Shown: positions 44,643 to 53,496, counted from the stretch's first letter. The stretch is 64,000 bases of DNA from an uncultured Collinsella sp. (GCA_958435945.1 CAUBIC010000005.1:51642-115641); one strand, 5' to 3'. Notes: a model not told the origin generated them from the letters alone. Program-made: numbers and translations.

Positions 44643-44742
44643 GCGGGCTCCGGGCACGGCAATCTGACGTTCAACTTCACGGGCGCGACCAAAAGGTCAG
44701 CGCCCGCTTGTTTCACGTCACCTTACCGCACCCGGAGCCCGC
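44643..44742. repeat. Long palindromic element F downstream of larE
   Basis: Outer arms GCGGGCTCCGGG (44643-44654) and CCCGGAGCCCGC (44731-44742) enclose TGACGT/ACGTCA arms and an inner stem GGGCGC-GACC-AAAA-GGTC-GCGCCC. It may act as the larE terminator or belong to the palindromic-element group. The 296-bp gap to the AlbA_2 gene holds this element and a REP-like repeat. Confidence 0.7.
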
Positions 44743-44778
44743 TCGCTCGCATATGCTCAACCTGCACTGCGTTAACTG

Positions 44779-44824
44779 ACCTACCAAAAAGGGACAGGTT
44801 TATTTTGGCAGGTTTTATCTGGGG
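44779..44824. repeat. REP-like palindrome, CTGCCAAAA family, third copy
   Basis: ACCTACCAAAAAGGGACAGG followed by TTTATTTTGGCAGGTTTTAT matches 37477-37520, with one arm changed from CTGCC to CTACC. Confidence 0.85.
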
Positions 44825-44898
44825 AAATATCGCGAGACACTCGCCCCTCCAGCACCCATCTGGCCTCGAGAGACACTAGAGAGGCGACCCGGCTGCAT

Positions 44899-46593
44899 CT
44901 ACTTCTTCCGATAGCGGCGGTTGCGGCTCGTCGACGAACCCATTACTTCGATGAGTCCTTTATCCGCCATTTTTGGCAGATGGTAGCGGACGGACGAAAT
45001 TTTGACCCCCGATGCAACCGCTATTTCTCGCGCCGTCATATCCACTTCGGCGCTGAGAGCCTCCAGAATCCTATCCGCTGTCGAAGCTGACGATTCTCTG
45101 CTCATATCGATAATCTCAAACGTGTCTTTGCCACATTTTGACAGGGCATGTTTATCTACAAGGTCCCCGCAGATCAGACGAATGTCATCCGAATCCCACT
45201 TCAGGGCCTCTCGTATTTTTTGAACATCGCATACGCACCCATGCTCCCGCATAAACATGAGCAATGTTTCTTCGCGATCCGTCAGCTCGGCGCCCACATG
45301 GCTCTGAATCCACGTGCGGTTTTCAGCAAGCTCCGCCCCGTGCCGGGAAAGCAGCACCGTAAACGAATCGGCCTTAACGATAAATTTCGGCCTGCCAAGC
45401 GAACGAGACTCCATCTCGCGAATCATAGCCGGGATACCAGATCCCTGGCTTTCCGCAACGGCCCCCTCGGCATGCTCTAACGGCGTCGCCCCCATTAGGC
45501 TCATGAGCTTTGGGTTTCGGCAGCGCGATTCCCCGTCTGCAAGATTGTCCACCGTCTTTCCGCCCCAAAGCCCGCCAGGGTTTTTGATCTCTATTCTGTC
45601 TGGATAGATATCGACACTCACGGCCTGCCCCACAAACATGGGCGAATATTCTCGATGGATGCAGGCATTTGCCAAGGCCTCGCGCAAAACCTCCTGGGGA
45701 ACTTCCCAATCCTCCCTTCTGCCAGCGCCTTGCACTATCGTCGCTTTGCGCAAGTTTCGTCCAATCGCGGCAAGGGCATCTTCGATGCAAGCCGGAATCG
45801 GGCCATCGCACAACTGGCGGTCAATAAACCGGGGTTGCCCGGGTGCAGATTTTTCCACATCGGAATGAACGGCGACATCGATCATCAGTTTGGGATAGAA
45901 CTGCTGGGGGTAAATTCCCGCCGACAGAAGCCCCGCGAGCTTCACGGCACCATCCTTTGTAGTGATATTGAGTCTGACCAGCTGCTTTTCCAGCGTATCG
46001 GCCCCGCGCAAAACGCGCGGGGTCTGCAGCCGGCGATTTGCGATAATAGACCGCACGACATCTGGATCCAAATCCTCGACCGTTGCCTCCGAAACCACCG
46101 TGCCGTCTGCATCGCTCGGAAGCAACGCACTCTGCAGCTCATATAGCTCAGCGGGTGACATCTTGATATCTTTATCATCCACGCGCTTGTAGCTACCGTT
46201 CTGCACGCCGCGCGCGCCGATATAGCAAGGCTTCGCTTTAAGCTCAAGTTCAAAGATGCGCACCAGAAGCACCTGGAGCCCGTCGACCTCGCCTCGATCA
46301 AGCTCGTACCGCGGCGCATGGGTCACCACTGCCGCTGAGCCTCCGTCTCCGATACCCGAAACAAACTGATCGCGCACCCTATCGATAGCAAAGTTAGCCG
46401 AAGGAACAAATCCTTCGGCTTCGTTCAGGCCCAAAATAATGAGCCCACCCGCAGTGTTCGCAAAAGCGCTCACTGTCTCCCATACGTCTGCGCTCAATTT
46501 ATTCGTGCAGGCTTTAACTTCTACCGATGCGTCATCAGTCCCCCGCCTGCGAAGGCACTCAACGATAAGGCCAAGAGGTTCATCCAGCAGCAT
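44899..46593 (-). CDS. AlbA_2/Schlafen-type regulator with HATPase-like domain and C-terminal winged helix
   Basis: This 564-aa protein of the AlbA_2 (former AAA_4) family has an N-terminal nucleic-acid-binding AlbA_2 domain (SVEVKACTNKL, VSAFANTAGGLIILGLNE; residues of about 20-140), a HATPase_c_4-like domain at about 260-420 (ALANACIHREYSPM, DIYPDRIEIKNPGGLWGG) and winged-helix segments at the C-terminus (LTDREETLLMFMREHGCV and AREIAVASGVKISSVRYHL). Such proteins are often transcription factors and sometimes linked to phage defence. Its upstream DNA carries a dense array of TTAGAGAGA half-sites, so autoregulation is likely. ATG 46593 has no strong ribosome site. It is monocistronic. Confidence 0.85.
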   Translation of the reverse strand: MLLDEPLGLIVECLRRRGTDDASVEVKACTNKLSADVWETVSAFANTAGGLIILGLNEAEGFVPSANFAIDRVRDQFVSGIGDGGSAAVVTHAPRYELDRGEVDGLQVLLVRIFELELKAKPCYIGARGVQNGSYKRVDDKDIKMSPAELYELQSALLPSDADGTVVSEATVEDLDPDVVRSIIANRRLQTPRVLRGADTLEKQLVRLNITTKDGAVKLAGLLSAGIYPQQFYPKLMIDVAVHSDVEKSAPGQPRFIDRQLCDGPIPACIEDALAAIGRNLRKATIVQGAGRREDWEVPQEVLREALANACIHREYSPMFVGQAVSVDIYPDRIEIKNPGGLWGGKTVDNLADGESRCRNPKLMSLMGATPLEHAEGAVAESQGSGIPAMIREMESRSLGRPKFIVKADSFTVLLSRHGAELAENRTWIQSHVGAELTDREETLLMFMREHGCVCDVQKIREALKWDSDDIRLICGDLVDKHALSKCGKDTFEIIDMSRESSASTADRILEALSAEVDMTAREIAVASGVKISSVRYHLPKMADKGLIEVMGSSTSRNRRYRKK

Positions 46594-46603
46594 CGGAATT
46601 CCG

Positions 46604-46792
46604 TCTCTCTAAAACGATAGATTTATCTCTCTAAAGTATAGTATATCTCTCTAACTTTAGAGAGATAGGCATCTTATTTTAGAGAGAAATTTAGAGAGAT
46701 GCATCAAATTCACTGCTAGATTTCCTAATGTTATCTCTTTAACTGACCTTCTCTTTAAAGAGATATTTAGAGAGACGAGCGCAATCTCTCTA
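46604..46792 (-). promoter_or_regulatory. Cluster of about ten TTAGAGAGA half-sites upstream of the AlbA_2 gene
   Basis: Half-sites TCTCTCTAA or TTAGAGAGA occur at 46604, 46626, 46646, 46656, 46678, 46690, 46766 and 46784, and variants TCTCTTTAA at about 46734 and 46750-46763. A perfect inverted pair with 11-bp arms and 2-nt spacing spans 46644-46667, and TCTCTTTAAAGAGA at 46750 is a self-palindrome. The density over 190 bp indicates an operator array, likely bound by the product of this gene. The rest of the 475-bp gap holds REP-like repeats. Confidence 0.75.
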
Positions 46793-46840
46793 ATCAAGGG
46801 CTCCACTCTTTAAGGTGCACACTTCCTAACCGTACCCTAT

Positions 46841-46911
46841 GTTGCGGTGAAATAACTCACGATTAGTCTGCCAAAAAGGGACAGGTTTATTTTGGTAGGT
46901 TTTATCTGGGG
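46841..46911. repeat. Composite of two repeat families before the nuclease gene
   Basis: A GTTGCGGTG family half-copy (46841-46860) runs directly into a CTGCCAAAA family copy (46868-46911, arm GGTAGG in place of GGCAGG). The two repeat families join with no gap of unrelated sequence. Confidence 0.75.
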
Positions 46912-47068
46912 AAACGCCGACTGATTCCATGTATACAACCGCCGCAGCTCCATATGCGGCAAATGAATCGGTAGCGTTTGTCCCAAATCTTGAGTATTTG
47001 TTCGACAGAACGGCCCCTGCCGGCTCCTGCTAGACTGGTAGGCCCCAACCGTCCATCCAGGAGCCTCA

Positions 47069-48052
47069 ATGTCGCGCAAGTCCGCCTATAAGCAAGTGCT
47101 TTCCATCGGCACCGCCGTGGTGCTGGGATTTGCGTTGTTCACAGGGTCACTGGACGGGGCGCCCAGACTGCTCTCGCCGCAAAGTGATGAGCAGGCAGCG
47201 GCCCTGGCCGAAAAGCAAGACGAGAGCCCCAGCCGAACCGAAGACGAGGCGGACCTGGTCGCTCGACTCGAATCGGGAACAGCGAGCTCCTCGGACTCCC
47301 AAAATAGCCAAGACTCTGGCGATGGCTCCGATTCCGCCGCAACCGACACCGGTGGCGACGCCTCCGCGGACAGTGCCGCCACCCCTATCGACGAGGTCGA
47401 AAACCCCGATCTCGACCGCGCCCGCGGCGTATATCTCAGCAGCATTCCCGACTACGCCGGCAACCCCTACGTTGCCCTGCGCGCCGACAGCACGCACCCG
47501 CTCGGCACGCCGTCATTCACGCTCGATGAATACGAGCGCGCCGCAGAAGAGGGCTGCTTTAAGAAGTTCTCCAAGCTCGACAGCTTGGGCCGCACCCGCA
47601 AAGCGCTCGCCTGCGTGGGCCCCGAATCGCTTGGTCAAGGCGAGCGCGGCGATATCTCGCGCATCCACCCCGCCGGTTGGCACCAGCAGCGCTACGACTT
47701 TATTCCGGGCCAGAGCCTCTACAACCGCTGCCACCTTATCGCCTGGTCGCTCTGCGGCGAAAACGCCAACCGCAAGAATCTCCTCACCGGCACGCGCTAT
47801 CTCAACGAGACAGGCATGCTACCGTTTGAAGAGCAGGTTCTCAACTACATCCGCGAAACGGGCAACCACGTGCTCTACCGCGTCACGCTCATGTATAACG
47901 AAGAGGAACTTGTCTGCCGTGGCGTGCGCCTTGAGGCGCAATCGGTCGAGGACCATGGCAAGACCCTCTGCTTCCACGTGTACTGCTACAACCTGCAGCC
48001 GCACGTGCAGATCGACTATGCCACCGGCCGCAACCAGGCCTCGGGAGACTAG
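47069..48052 (+). CDS. Secreted DNA/RNA non-specific endonuclease
   Basis: This 327-aa exported nuclease resembles DNA-entry nuclease EndA and Spd1. The N-terminus has a membrane or signal segment (KQVLSIGTAVVLGFALFTGS). Residues of about 45-115 form a Ser/Asp/Ala-rich linker. The catalytic region is GQSLYNRCHLIAWSLCGENA (His in place of the DRGH motif His) followed by NRKNLLTGTRYLN. The C-terminus is VYCYNLQPHVQIDYATG. Roles in DNA uptake, nucleotide scavenging or defence are possible. ATG 47069 follows GGAGCCTCA. It is monocistronic with a terminator. Confidence 0.85.
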   Translation: MSRKSAYKQVLSIGTAVVLGFALFTGSLDGAPRLLSPQSDEQAAALAEKQDESPSRTEDEADLVARLESGTASSSDSQNSQDSGDGSDSAATDTGGDASADSAATPIDEVENPDLDRARGVYLSSIPDYAGNPYVALRADSTHPLGTPSFTLDEYERAAEEGCFKKFSKLDSLGRTRKALACVGPESLGQGERGDISRIHPAGWHQQRYDFIPGQSLYNRCHLIAWSLCGENANRKNLLTGTRYLNETGMLPFEEQVLNYIRETGNHVLYRVTLMYNEEELVCRGVRLEAQSVEDHGKTLCFHVYCYNLQPHVQIDYATGRNQASGD

Positions 48053-48117
48053 GGCCGACCGCGCCGCCCGTAACCCAAAAAATGATCCGTTTTCCTCCGT
48101 CCTCAAGGGATCAAATA

Positions 48118-48149
48118 AGGCCGCCCCGGTTACCCAGGGCGGCCTTTTC
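48118..48149 (+). terminator. Rho-independent terminator of the nuclease gene
   Basis: The stem AAGGCCGCCC / GGGCGGCCTT is followed by TTC, 65 nt after the stop codon. It also lies between convergent genes, so it may serve both. Confidence 0.8.
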
Positions 48150-48181
48150 GTCAGCACCTACATTGCAGGCAAAACCACACG

Positions 48182-50257
48182 TTACTTAGCGCGGCCCTCC
48201 TCATAGCGCTCGACCAGCTTGGCCTGAACGTCATAAGGCACCTGCTCATAGCCCGCGGGCTTCATGGTAAAGTCGCCCGTGCCGCGCGTGATAGAACGCA
48301 GGCGCGTCGAGTAATCCGTCAGCTCGGCGAGAGGCGCCTGGGCAATGACCACGGTGTCGCCGCGCTCATCGGTCTCCATGCCCGTCACGCGACCGCGCGA
48401 TGCCGAGATGTCGCCCATCACGGCGCCGGCGTAGCTCTCGGGAATAGTCACCGTGATTTCCTCGATGGGCTCCAGCACCACCGGGTCGGCATCGGCGCAT
48501 GCCTTGCGCAGGCCGATGCGAGCCGCCGCGCGGAACGCCATCTCATTGGAGTCGACGCTGTGATACGAGCCGTCGTACACAGCCACGCGAATGCCCGTGA
48601 GCGGATAGCCGGCAATGATGCCGTCCTTCATGGTCTCCTGGACGCCCTTGTCCACGGCGGGGATGAGCGAGCGCGGGATGCGACCACCCACGACCTCGTC
48701 CACAAACTCATAGCCATCGCTCGTGCCGTCGGGCCCAATGAGTGGCTCAACGCGCAGCCAGCAGTCACCATACTGGCCGGCGCCGCCTGTCTGCTTCTTG
48801 TGGCGGCCCTGGGCACTTGCCGTACGGCGAATGGTCTCACGATACGGAATGCGGATCGGCACGCTCTTGGCCGCGACCTTGGTACGGTCCTCAAGGCGAT
48901 TGAGCAGGACCGAAACCTGTGCCTCGCCCACGGCGGAGATGATAGTCTGGCCCGTCTCCTCGTCGCGGTCGATGCTCATAGTCGGATCGGCCTTGCAGGC
49001 CTTCTCGATAAACGTGTAAAGCTTTTCCTCATCGCCGCGATTCTCGGCCTCGATGGCGATGCGGTACTGCGAGTTGGGGAACTTAAACGCCGCAGCCTCG
49101 ACCTTGCCGGTAATCGAGAGCGTATCACCCGTCTCGGCAGCCAGCTTAGGCGCTACGATGATGTCGCCGGCATAGGCGTGGCCGACCTCGGTCATGTCGC
49201 GGCCGCACATCACATACAGGTGAGCCAGACGATCGCTCTTGCGGGTGCGCGCGTTGATCAGCTCAAGGCCCGGCTCAAGCGTGCCCGTCAGCACCTTGAT
49301 AAAGCTGATACGACCCTGCTGCGGATCGACCAGCGTCTTAAACACAAACGCCACCGGGCGGTCATCGTCGCTCGAAATCTTGAGCGAATCACCGTCGATG
49401 AGCGGCATCTCGCCGTAGTCGGTCGGCGCCGGGAAGTACGTTGCGATGTCGTCCATCAGCGAGTTGACGCCCTGCTCCTTAATACAATCGCCCGCAAAGA
49501 CCGGCACAAAGATGCGCTCGGCGATCGCTTTCGACAGCAGGCCTTCGAGCTCCTCCTGCGTCAGCGTCTCCTCGCCTTCCAAGTACTTCATCATCAGCTC
49601 GTCGTCAGCCTCGGCCACCAGCTCGCACAGATGGTCATGGGCTTCCTCAGCCTGGGCACGATACTCCTCGGGAATCTCCGACTCAACGGCTTCGGTGCCG
49701 TTGCAATGGCGCGCCTTCATGCGCACCAGGTCGATGATGCCGTCAAAGTCCTCGCCCTCGCCCCAGGGAAGGGTCACGGCGCCCAGGCGCGTGCCAAAGC
49801 GCTCCTGCAGCAGTTCCATGGTGGTCGTAAAGCTGGCCTCGGAGCGCGACAGGTGGTTCACGAACACTGCACGCGCCAGGCGCAGGTCCTCGGCAGCATA
49901 CCAGAGCTTAACCGTCGTAGGCTGCGGACCGGCCTCAGCGTCGACCACAAACAGAGCCGTCTCGCAGACGCTCATAGCGGCAAAGGCGTCGCCGATAAAA
50001 TCGGGGTAGCACGGGGCATCGAGCACGTTGATGCGCGCGCCCTTCCAGTCGATCGGCGCAATGGTCGTCGAGATGGAGAATGAACGCTTGACCTCTTCGG
50101 GGTCATAGTCGAGCGTGGGCTTGGTGCCGTCGTGGCCGCCCAGGCGGGCGGTCTTGCCGGAAAGGTGGAGCATGGCCTCGGCGAGTGAGGTCTTGCCCAC
50201 CCCGCCTTGGCCTACGAGCACCACGTTCCTTACGTTACCGGTCTTGGGAGCACCCAT
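48182..50257 (-). CDS. Elongation factor G-like GTPase (EF-G2 type)
   Basis: This 691-aa translational GTPase has the five-domain EF-G layout. The G domain starts GNVRNVVLVGQGGVGKTSLAEAM (G1). The switch II equivalent reads DAPCYPDFIGDAFAAM rather than DTPGH, and the G4 region reads AVFVNHLSRSE rather than NKMD. Domain IV carries the RIPYRETIRRTASAQGRHKKQTG run, and domain V has VMGDISASRGRVTGME. The altered G3 and G4 motifs mark it as an EF-G paralogue, not the main EF-G. Its role is unknown. ATG 50257 follows AAGGAGGTCATC. Confidence 0.88.
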   Translation of the reverse strand: MGAPKTGNVRNVVLVGQGGVGKTSLAEAMLHLSGKTARLGGHDGTKPTLDYDPEEVKRSFSISTTIAPIDWKGARINVLDAPCYPDFIGDAFAAMSVCETALFVVDAEAGPQPTTVKLWYAAEDLRLARAVFVNHLSRSEASFTTTMELLQERFGTRLGAVTLPWGEGEDFDGIIDLVRMKARHCNGTEAVESEIPEEYRAQAEEAHDHLCELVAEADDELMMKYLEGEETLTQEELEGLLSKAIAERIFVPVFAGDCIKEQGVNSLMDDIATYFPAPTDYGEMPLIDGDSLKISSDDDRPVAFVFKTLVDPQQGRISFIKVLTGTLEPGLELINARTRKSDRLAHLYVMCGRDMTEVGHAYAGDIIVAPKLAAETGDTLSITGKVEAAAFKFPNSQYRIAIEAENRGDEEKLYTFIEKACKADPTMSIDRDEETGQTIISAVGEAQVSVLLNRLEDRTKVAAKSVPIRIPYRETIRRTASAQGRHKKQTGGAGQYGDCWLRVEPLIGPDGTSDGYEFVDEVVGGRIPRSLIPAVDKGVQETMKDGIIAGYPLTGIRVAVYDGSYHSVDSNEMAFRAAARIGLRKACADADPVVLEPIEEITVTIPESYAGAVMGDISASRGRVTGMETDERGDTVVIAQAPLAELTDYSTRLRSITRGTGDFTMKPAGYEQVPYDVQAKLVERYEEGRAK

Positions 50258-50500
50258 GATGACCTCCTTGCAGGGCCGCGCGCAATGCGCGACGCCAACG
50301 GGGAGAGTTCGCGGTCGGTGCCATCCCGGGAGCAGCATGGTCGGCAGCCGAGCCGACTCACCCTCCAAATGTCCTATGCCACCACCCTACCCTCACGGGT
50401 GACTGTCCATGCACACCTTTCGGCGCACGTATGAATACAGGCGGCGAGAGGAAGGAGAACGTACGCGAGGCGATTATTGGACCCCGCCGATGCAAATAAA

Positions 50501-50534
50501 ATGCCGCCGCAGGCCGTAAGACCTGCGGCGGCAT
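50501..50534 (-). terminator. Rho-independent terminator of the amino-acid ABC operon
   Basis: On the minus strand the stem GATGCCGCCGCAGG / CCTGCGGCGGCAT is followed by TTTAT, about 35 nt past the ATPase stop codon. The 311-bp gap upstream toward the EF-G-like gene holds only its leader and this terminator. Confidence 0.85.
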
Positions 50535-50568
50535 CGCCTCAAATTAATAGTTGAGTAAATAGATGAGC

Positions 50569-51333
50569 CTACCCCTCGATACGGCTCAAGAACTCACGGG
50601 TGCGTTGCTCACGAGGATGATCGATAACCTGCTCGGCAGGACCCTCCTCGACAATGCGGCCTCCGTCCATAAAGACCACGCGGTCGGCAACATCGCGCGC
50701 AAACTGCATCGCATGGGTCACGATCACCATCGTCATATTCTGCGCCGCCAGGTCTTTAATGACACGCAGCACCTCGGCCGTTAGCTCGGGATCGAGCGCC
50801 GAGGTCGGCTCGTCAAAGAACAAGATCTCCGGATCGAGCGCCAAGGCGCGGGCGATACTCACACGCTGTTGCTGACCGCCCGAAAGCTCGCAAGGCACCT
50901 TGTTCTCGTTGCCCGCAAGCCCCATCTGCGCGATCAACTCACGTGCGCGTGCCTCCGCCTGCTCGCGCGGGCGCTTGAGCACACGAATCGGAGCGTCGGT
51001 AATATTTTTCATCACGGTATAGTGCGGAAACAGATTGTAGTTCTGAAACACCAGGCCAAATCGCGAGCGCGCCCGCTTGGGCACGTCGCCTTTCGCATAT
51101 ACCGCACCCGACCCCGTGTCCGTCGCAACGGCAAGGTCGCCAAACGAAAGCGAGCCACCGTCGAGTGCCTCGAGCAGCGTAGCGCAGCGCAGCAGCGTTG
51201 ACTTACCGCCGCCTGAAGGCCCGATAATCGCTACGACCTCGCCACGCTTTACCTCGAGCGAGATATCCTTGAGCACCTCATTGCCACCAAACGCCTTGCG
51301 CGCGTTCGATATTTTCATTACCGTTCCGGACAC
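50569..51333 (-). CDS. Amino-acid ABC transporter ATPase
   Basis: This 254-aa ATPase of the GlnQ/HisP type has Walker A GPSGGGKSTLLRCATLLE, the Q-loop region VFQNYNLFPHYTV, signature LSGGQQQRVSIARAL and Walker B EILFFDEPTSALDPEL. The GTG at 51333 follows GGAGG by 5 nt; ATG 51345 and ATG 51318 are alternatives. It is the last gene of a binding protein-permease-ATPase operon and probably powers uptake of an amino acid. A short palindrome (H) separates it from the permease. Confidence 0.9.
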   Translation of the reverse strand: MSGTVMKISNARKAFGGNEVLKDISLEVKRGEVVAIIGPSGGGKSTLLRCATLLEALDGGSLSFGDLAVATDTGSGAVYAKGDVPKRARSRFGLVFQNYNLFPHYTVMKNITDAPIRVLKRPREQAEARARELIAQMGLAGNENKVPCELSGGQQQRVSIARALALDPEILFFDEPTSALDPELTAEVLRVIKDLAAQNMTMVIVTHAMQFARDVADRVVFMDGGRIVEEGPAEQVIDHPREQRTREFLSRIEG

Positions 51334-51361
51334 GGGAACCTCCATGTGTTTAAAAAGTCAG

Positions 51362-51485
51362 CGAGCGTGTGACTGGCGAGACAATGTGCTCCGAAAGAGG
51401 AGCGCCGCGTACTTCTGTACGCAAGCGACGGCTTGAGGAGCAGATTGGCCGTCAGGCACGCGCGCAGCGTCGAGCAGTCCGCCGT
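51362..51485. repeat. Intra-operon palindromic element H
   Basis: A long imperfect inverted repeat has centre GCGTACTTCTGTACGC (51407-51422) and outer arms GGAGCAGATTGGCCGTCAGG / partially matching GTGACTGGCGAGACAATGTG. It shares its central GCGTAC...GTACGC with element G (52201-52307). It lies between the permease and ATPase genes. Confidence 0.65.
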
Positions 51486-51506
51486 TCGCTAGAACGGCGG
51501 AACGAT

Positions 51507-52160
51507 CTAGTCATGGTAGTAATCCAATTTTGTCTCGGCGGCGCCCAGCAGCATCTCGACGACGAAGTTAAAGACCCAGTAAATCAGCGCCGCGATCGCA
51601 AACGGCACCATGCTCACCTGCGAGGCGACCAGCGCCTTAGCCGTCGAGAACATCTCCCCCACGCCGATGGCAAACGCCAGCGACGTGTCTTTGACCAGCG
51701 TGATGATCTCGTTGCCCATCGCCGGCAAAATGCGTTTGGCAACCTGCGGCATCACGATGTACAAAAACGTCTGCAGGCGCGAGTAGCCCAGCACCTCGGC
51801 GGCCTCATATTGACCGCGCGGAATCGACTGCAGGCCCGAGCGATAGATCTCGGCAAAGTAGCCGGCGTAGTTGATGATGAACGCCACAACGCACGCCGTC
51901 CACTTGGAATCGGGCGTGAGCGAGATACCGAACACGTAGTACGGGGCAAAGTAGATGGCAAACATCTGCAGCATGAGCGGCGTACCGCGCATCACCGAAA
52001 TATAGATGCGCGCAATCCAACGCAGCGGCGCGACCTTGCTCATGCGCATAAACGCCACGGGGATCCCCAGAGGAATCGACCCGAGCAGCGTCAGTACAAA
52101 CAGCTGCAAACTGACCAAGAATCCCTGGCCAAGCATCTGCATCATGACCTGAATAGACAA
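51507..52160 (-). CDS. Amino-acid ABC transporter permease
   Basis: This 217-aa permease has the HisM/GlnP pattern: GYFAEIYRSGLQSIPRGQYEAAEVLGYSR and MPQVAKRILPAMGNEIITLVKDTSL. About five membrane helices are visible, the first near residue 12. The reading starts at a TTG (52160) after AGAGAG; ATG 52145 is an alternative. It is the middle gene of the operon. An element of inverted-repeat type (G) separates it from the upstream binding-protein gene. Confidence 0.9.
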   Translation of the reverse strand: MSIQVMMQMLGQGFLVSLQLFVLTLLGSIPLGIPVAFMRMSKVAPLRWIARIYISVMRGTPLMLQMFAIYFAPYYVFGISLTPDSKWTACVVAFIINYAGYFAEIYRSGLQSIPRGQYEAAEVLGYSRLQTFLYIVMPQVAKRILPAMGNEIITLVKDTSLAFAIGVGEMFSTAKALVASQVSMVPFAIAALIYWVFNFVVEMLLGAAETKLDYYHD

Positions 52161-52200
52161 CCCAAGCTCTCTTTCACAGTAACAGAACAGCAGGTGTTAA

Positions 52201-52307
52201 TTGAAATAGGCACAGTGCCCAAGATTGCGAGCGACAAGCCCGACGAAGCGTACTTTGGTACGCGAGGAGGGTTGGAGCCGCAAGGTTGGGTGCTGTGGCT
52301 ATTTCAA
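52201..52307. repeat. Intra-operon palindromic element G, arm overlapping a gene end
   Basis: Arms 52201-52230 and 52278-52307 pair at 24 of 30 positions, with some mismatches read as G-U. The right arm includes the stop codon and last codons of the binding-protein gene. The centre has GCGTACTTTGGTACGC (52248-52263), shared with element H. It may act like the REP stem-loop after malE to stabilise the binding-protein message. Confidence 0.75.
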
Positions 52308-53159
52308 AACCCAGTTGTCGAAGGATAGACCGTAGCTCGTATACTTGTCACACAGGTCCTTAACCGTGCCATCCTCGTAGAGTGCCTTGAGCGACTCGGT
52401 CACGGCGTCGGCCGACTTGGTGTCGCCCTTCTTAAAGCCAACGGCGTAGTGCTCGCTGGACAGCGGCTCATCAAGCTGCGTATAGGCATCGGGCTTGGCG
52501 GCAAGCTGATACTGAGCGATCGAGAGGTCACAGGCGACGGCATCGACTGCACCACTCTCGAGCTGCATAAACGCCGTGTTGTACTCACCGATGGTATCGA
52601 GCGTGGCAAACGTCGCGGCCAAATCCTTCTGGTCGCCCTCGAGCACATCCTGTGCAGCGGAATCAGTCTGGGTAATGACGGTCTTGCCGGCAAGATCGTC
52701 CCAGCTCTTGATGCCCGCATCCTTCTTGACCACCAGCACCTGCTCGTTGAGCATGTACGGCTCGGAGAACGTGTAGTCGTCCTCGCGGCCCTCCATGGTA
52801 AAGCCGTTCCAGATGCAGTTGATGGCGCCCGAGTTGAGCAGCGTATCCTTGGCGTCCCAGTCGATGGCCTCGTATTTGACCTCCCAGCCCTGCTTATCGG
52901 CAACAGCCTTGGCCAAATCGAGATCATAGCCGGTGTACTCGCCATCGTCGCCCACAAAACCATACGGAGGGTAGGACTTATCAAAGCCCACCACAAGCTT
53001 CTTGGACTCTGCAGTGCCCTTCACATCCTTGGCCGCGGCAGAGCCAGCAGCGGAGCCCTTGCCGGCACCACCGCCGCAGCCGACAAGACCAAGGCCAAGC
53101 ACCGTGGCAAACGAGCCGGCTAGACCAACAAACTGACGACGAGACATATCGGTATTCAT
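52299..53159 (-). CDS. Amino-acid ABC transporter substrate-binding lipoprotein
   Basis: This 286-aa family-3 solute-binding protein has a lipoprotein signal (SRRQFVGLAGSFATVLGLGL then VGCG). The mature part has FDKSYPPYGFVGDDGEYTGY, DLDLAKAVADKQGWEVKYEA, WNGFTMEGREDDYTFSEPYM, DLAGKTVITQTDSAAQDVLE and GFKKGDTKSADAV, a pattern of polar amino acid binders. ATG 53159 follows AAGGGGG. First gene of the operon. The 53160-53258 gap holds its promoter region, and a palindromic element C follows. Confidence 0.9.
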   Translation of the reverse strand: MNTDMSRRQFVGLAGSFATVLGLGLVGCGGGAGKGSAAGSAAAKDVKGTAESKKLVVGFDKSYPPYGFVGDDGEYTGYDLDLAKAVADKQGWEVKYEAIDWDAKDTLLNSGAINCIWNGFTMEGREDDYTFSEPYMLNEQVLVVKKDAGIKSWDDLAGKTVITQTDSAAQDVLEGDQKDLAATFATLDTIGEYNTAFMQLESGAVDAVACDLSIAQYQLAAKPDAYTQLDEPLSSEHYAVGFKKGDTKSADAVTESLKALYEDGTVKDLCDKYTSYGLSFDNWVLK

Positions 53160-53258
53160 GGTATTCCCCCTTGATGGCACTTTAGTTAAGTAAAGTGAGT
53201 CATGTAACGTTCAGAATCATACACTTTAGCGTGATAGAGCACAAGGCGAGTTTGCCCG

Positions 53259-53381
53259 CGCGTGAGGGGTGTGGGGGTTAAGTTTCCTGCTCTACAGTCC
53301 TGCTCACGACGGAGGCCACATTAAGTGGCCTCCTGTTCGTGCGGAACTCGCGATAAACTTAACCCCCACACCCCTCACGCG
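53259..53381 (+). repeat. Long palindromic element C
   Basis: Arms 53259-53285 and 53355-53381 are perfectly complementary over 27 bp and extend by GCCCG/CGGGC with one bulge. The 69-nt core matches elements A and B. It is in the same orientation as A. It sits between the binding-protein gene and rlmD. Confidence 0.85.
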
Positions 53382-53496
53382 GCGGGCAACCGTCGTTGGG
53401 CTTATCACTGACACGAATAAACCGCTTGTATATCGTCTGCTGGCTTGGCACGGTACAATACTTGCAGCTTTAATTCATGAATTAGTGGAGTTATTG

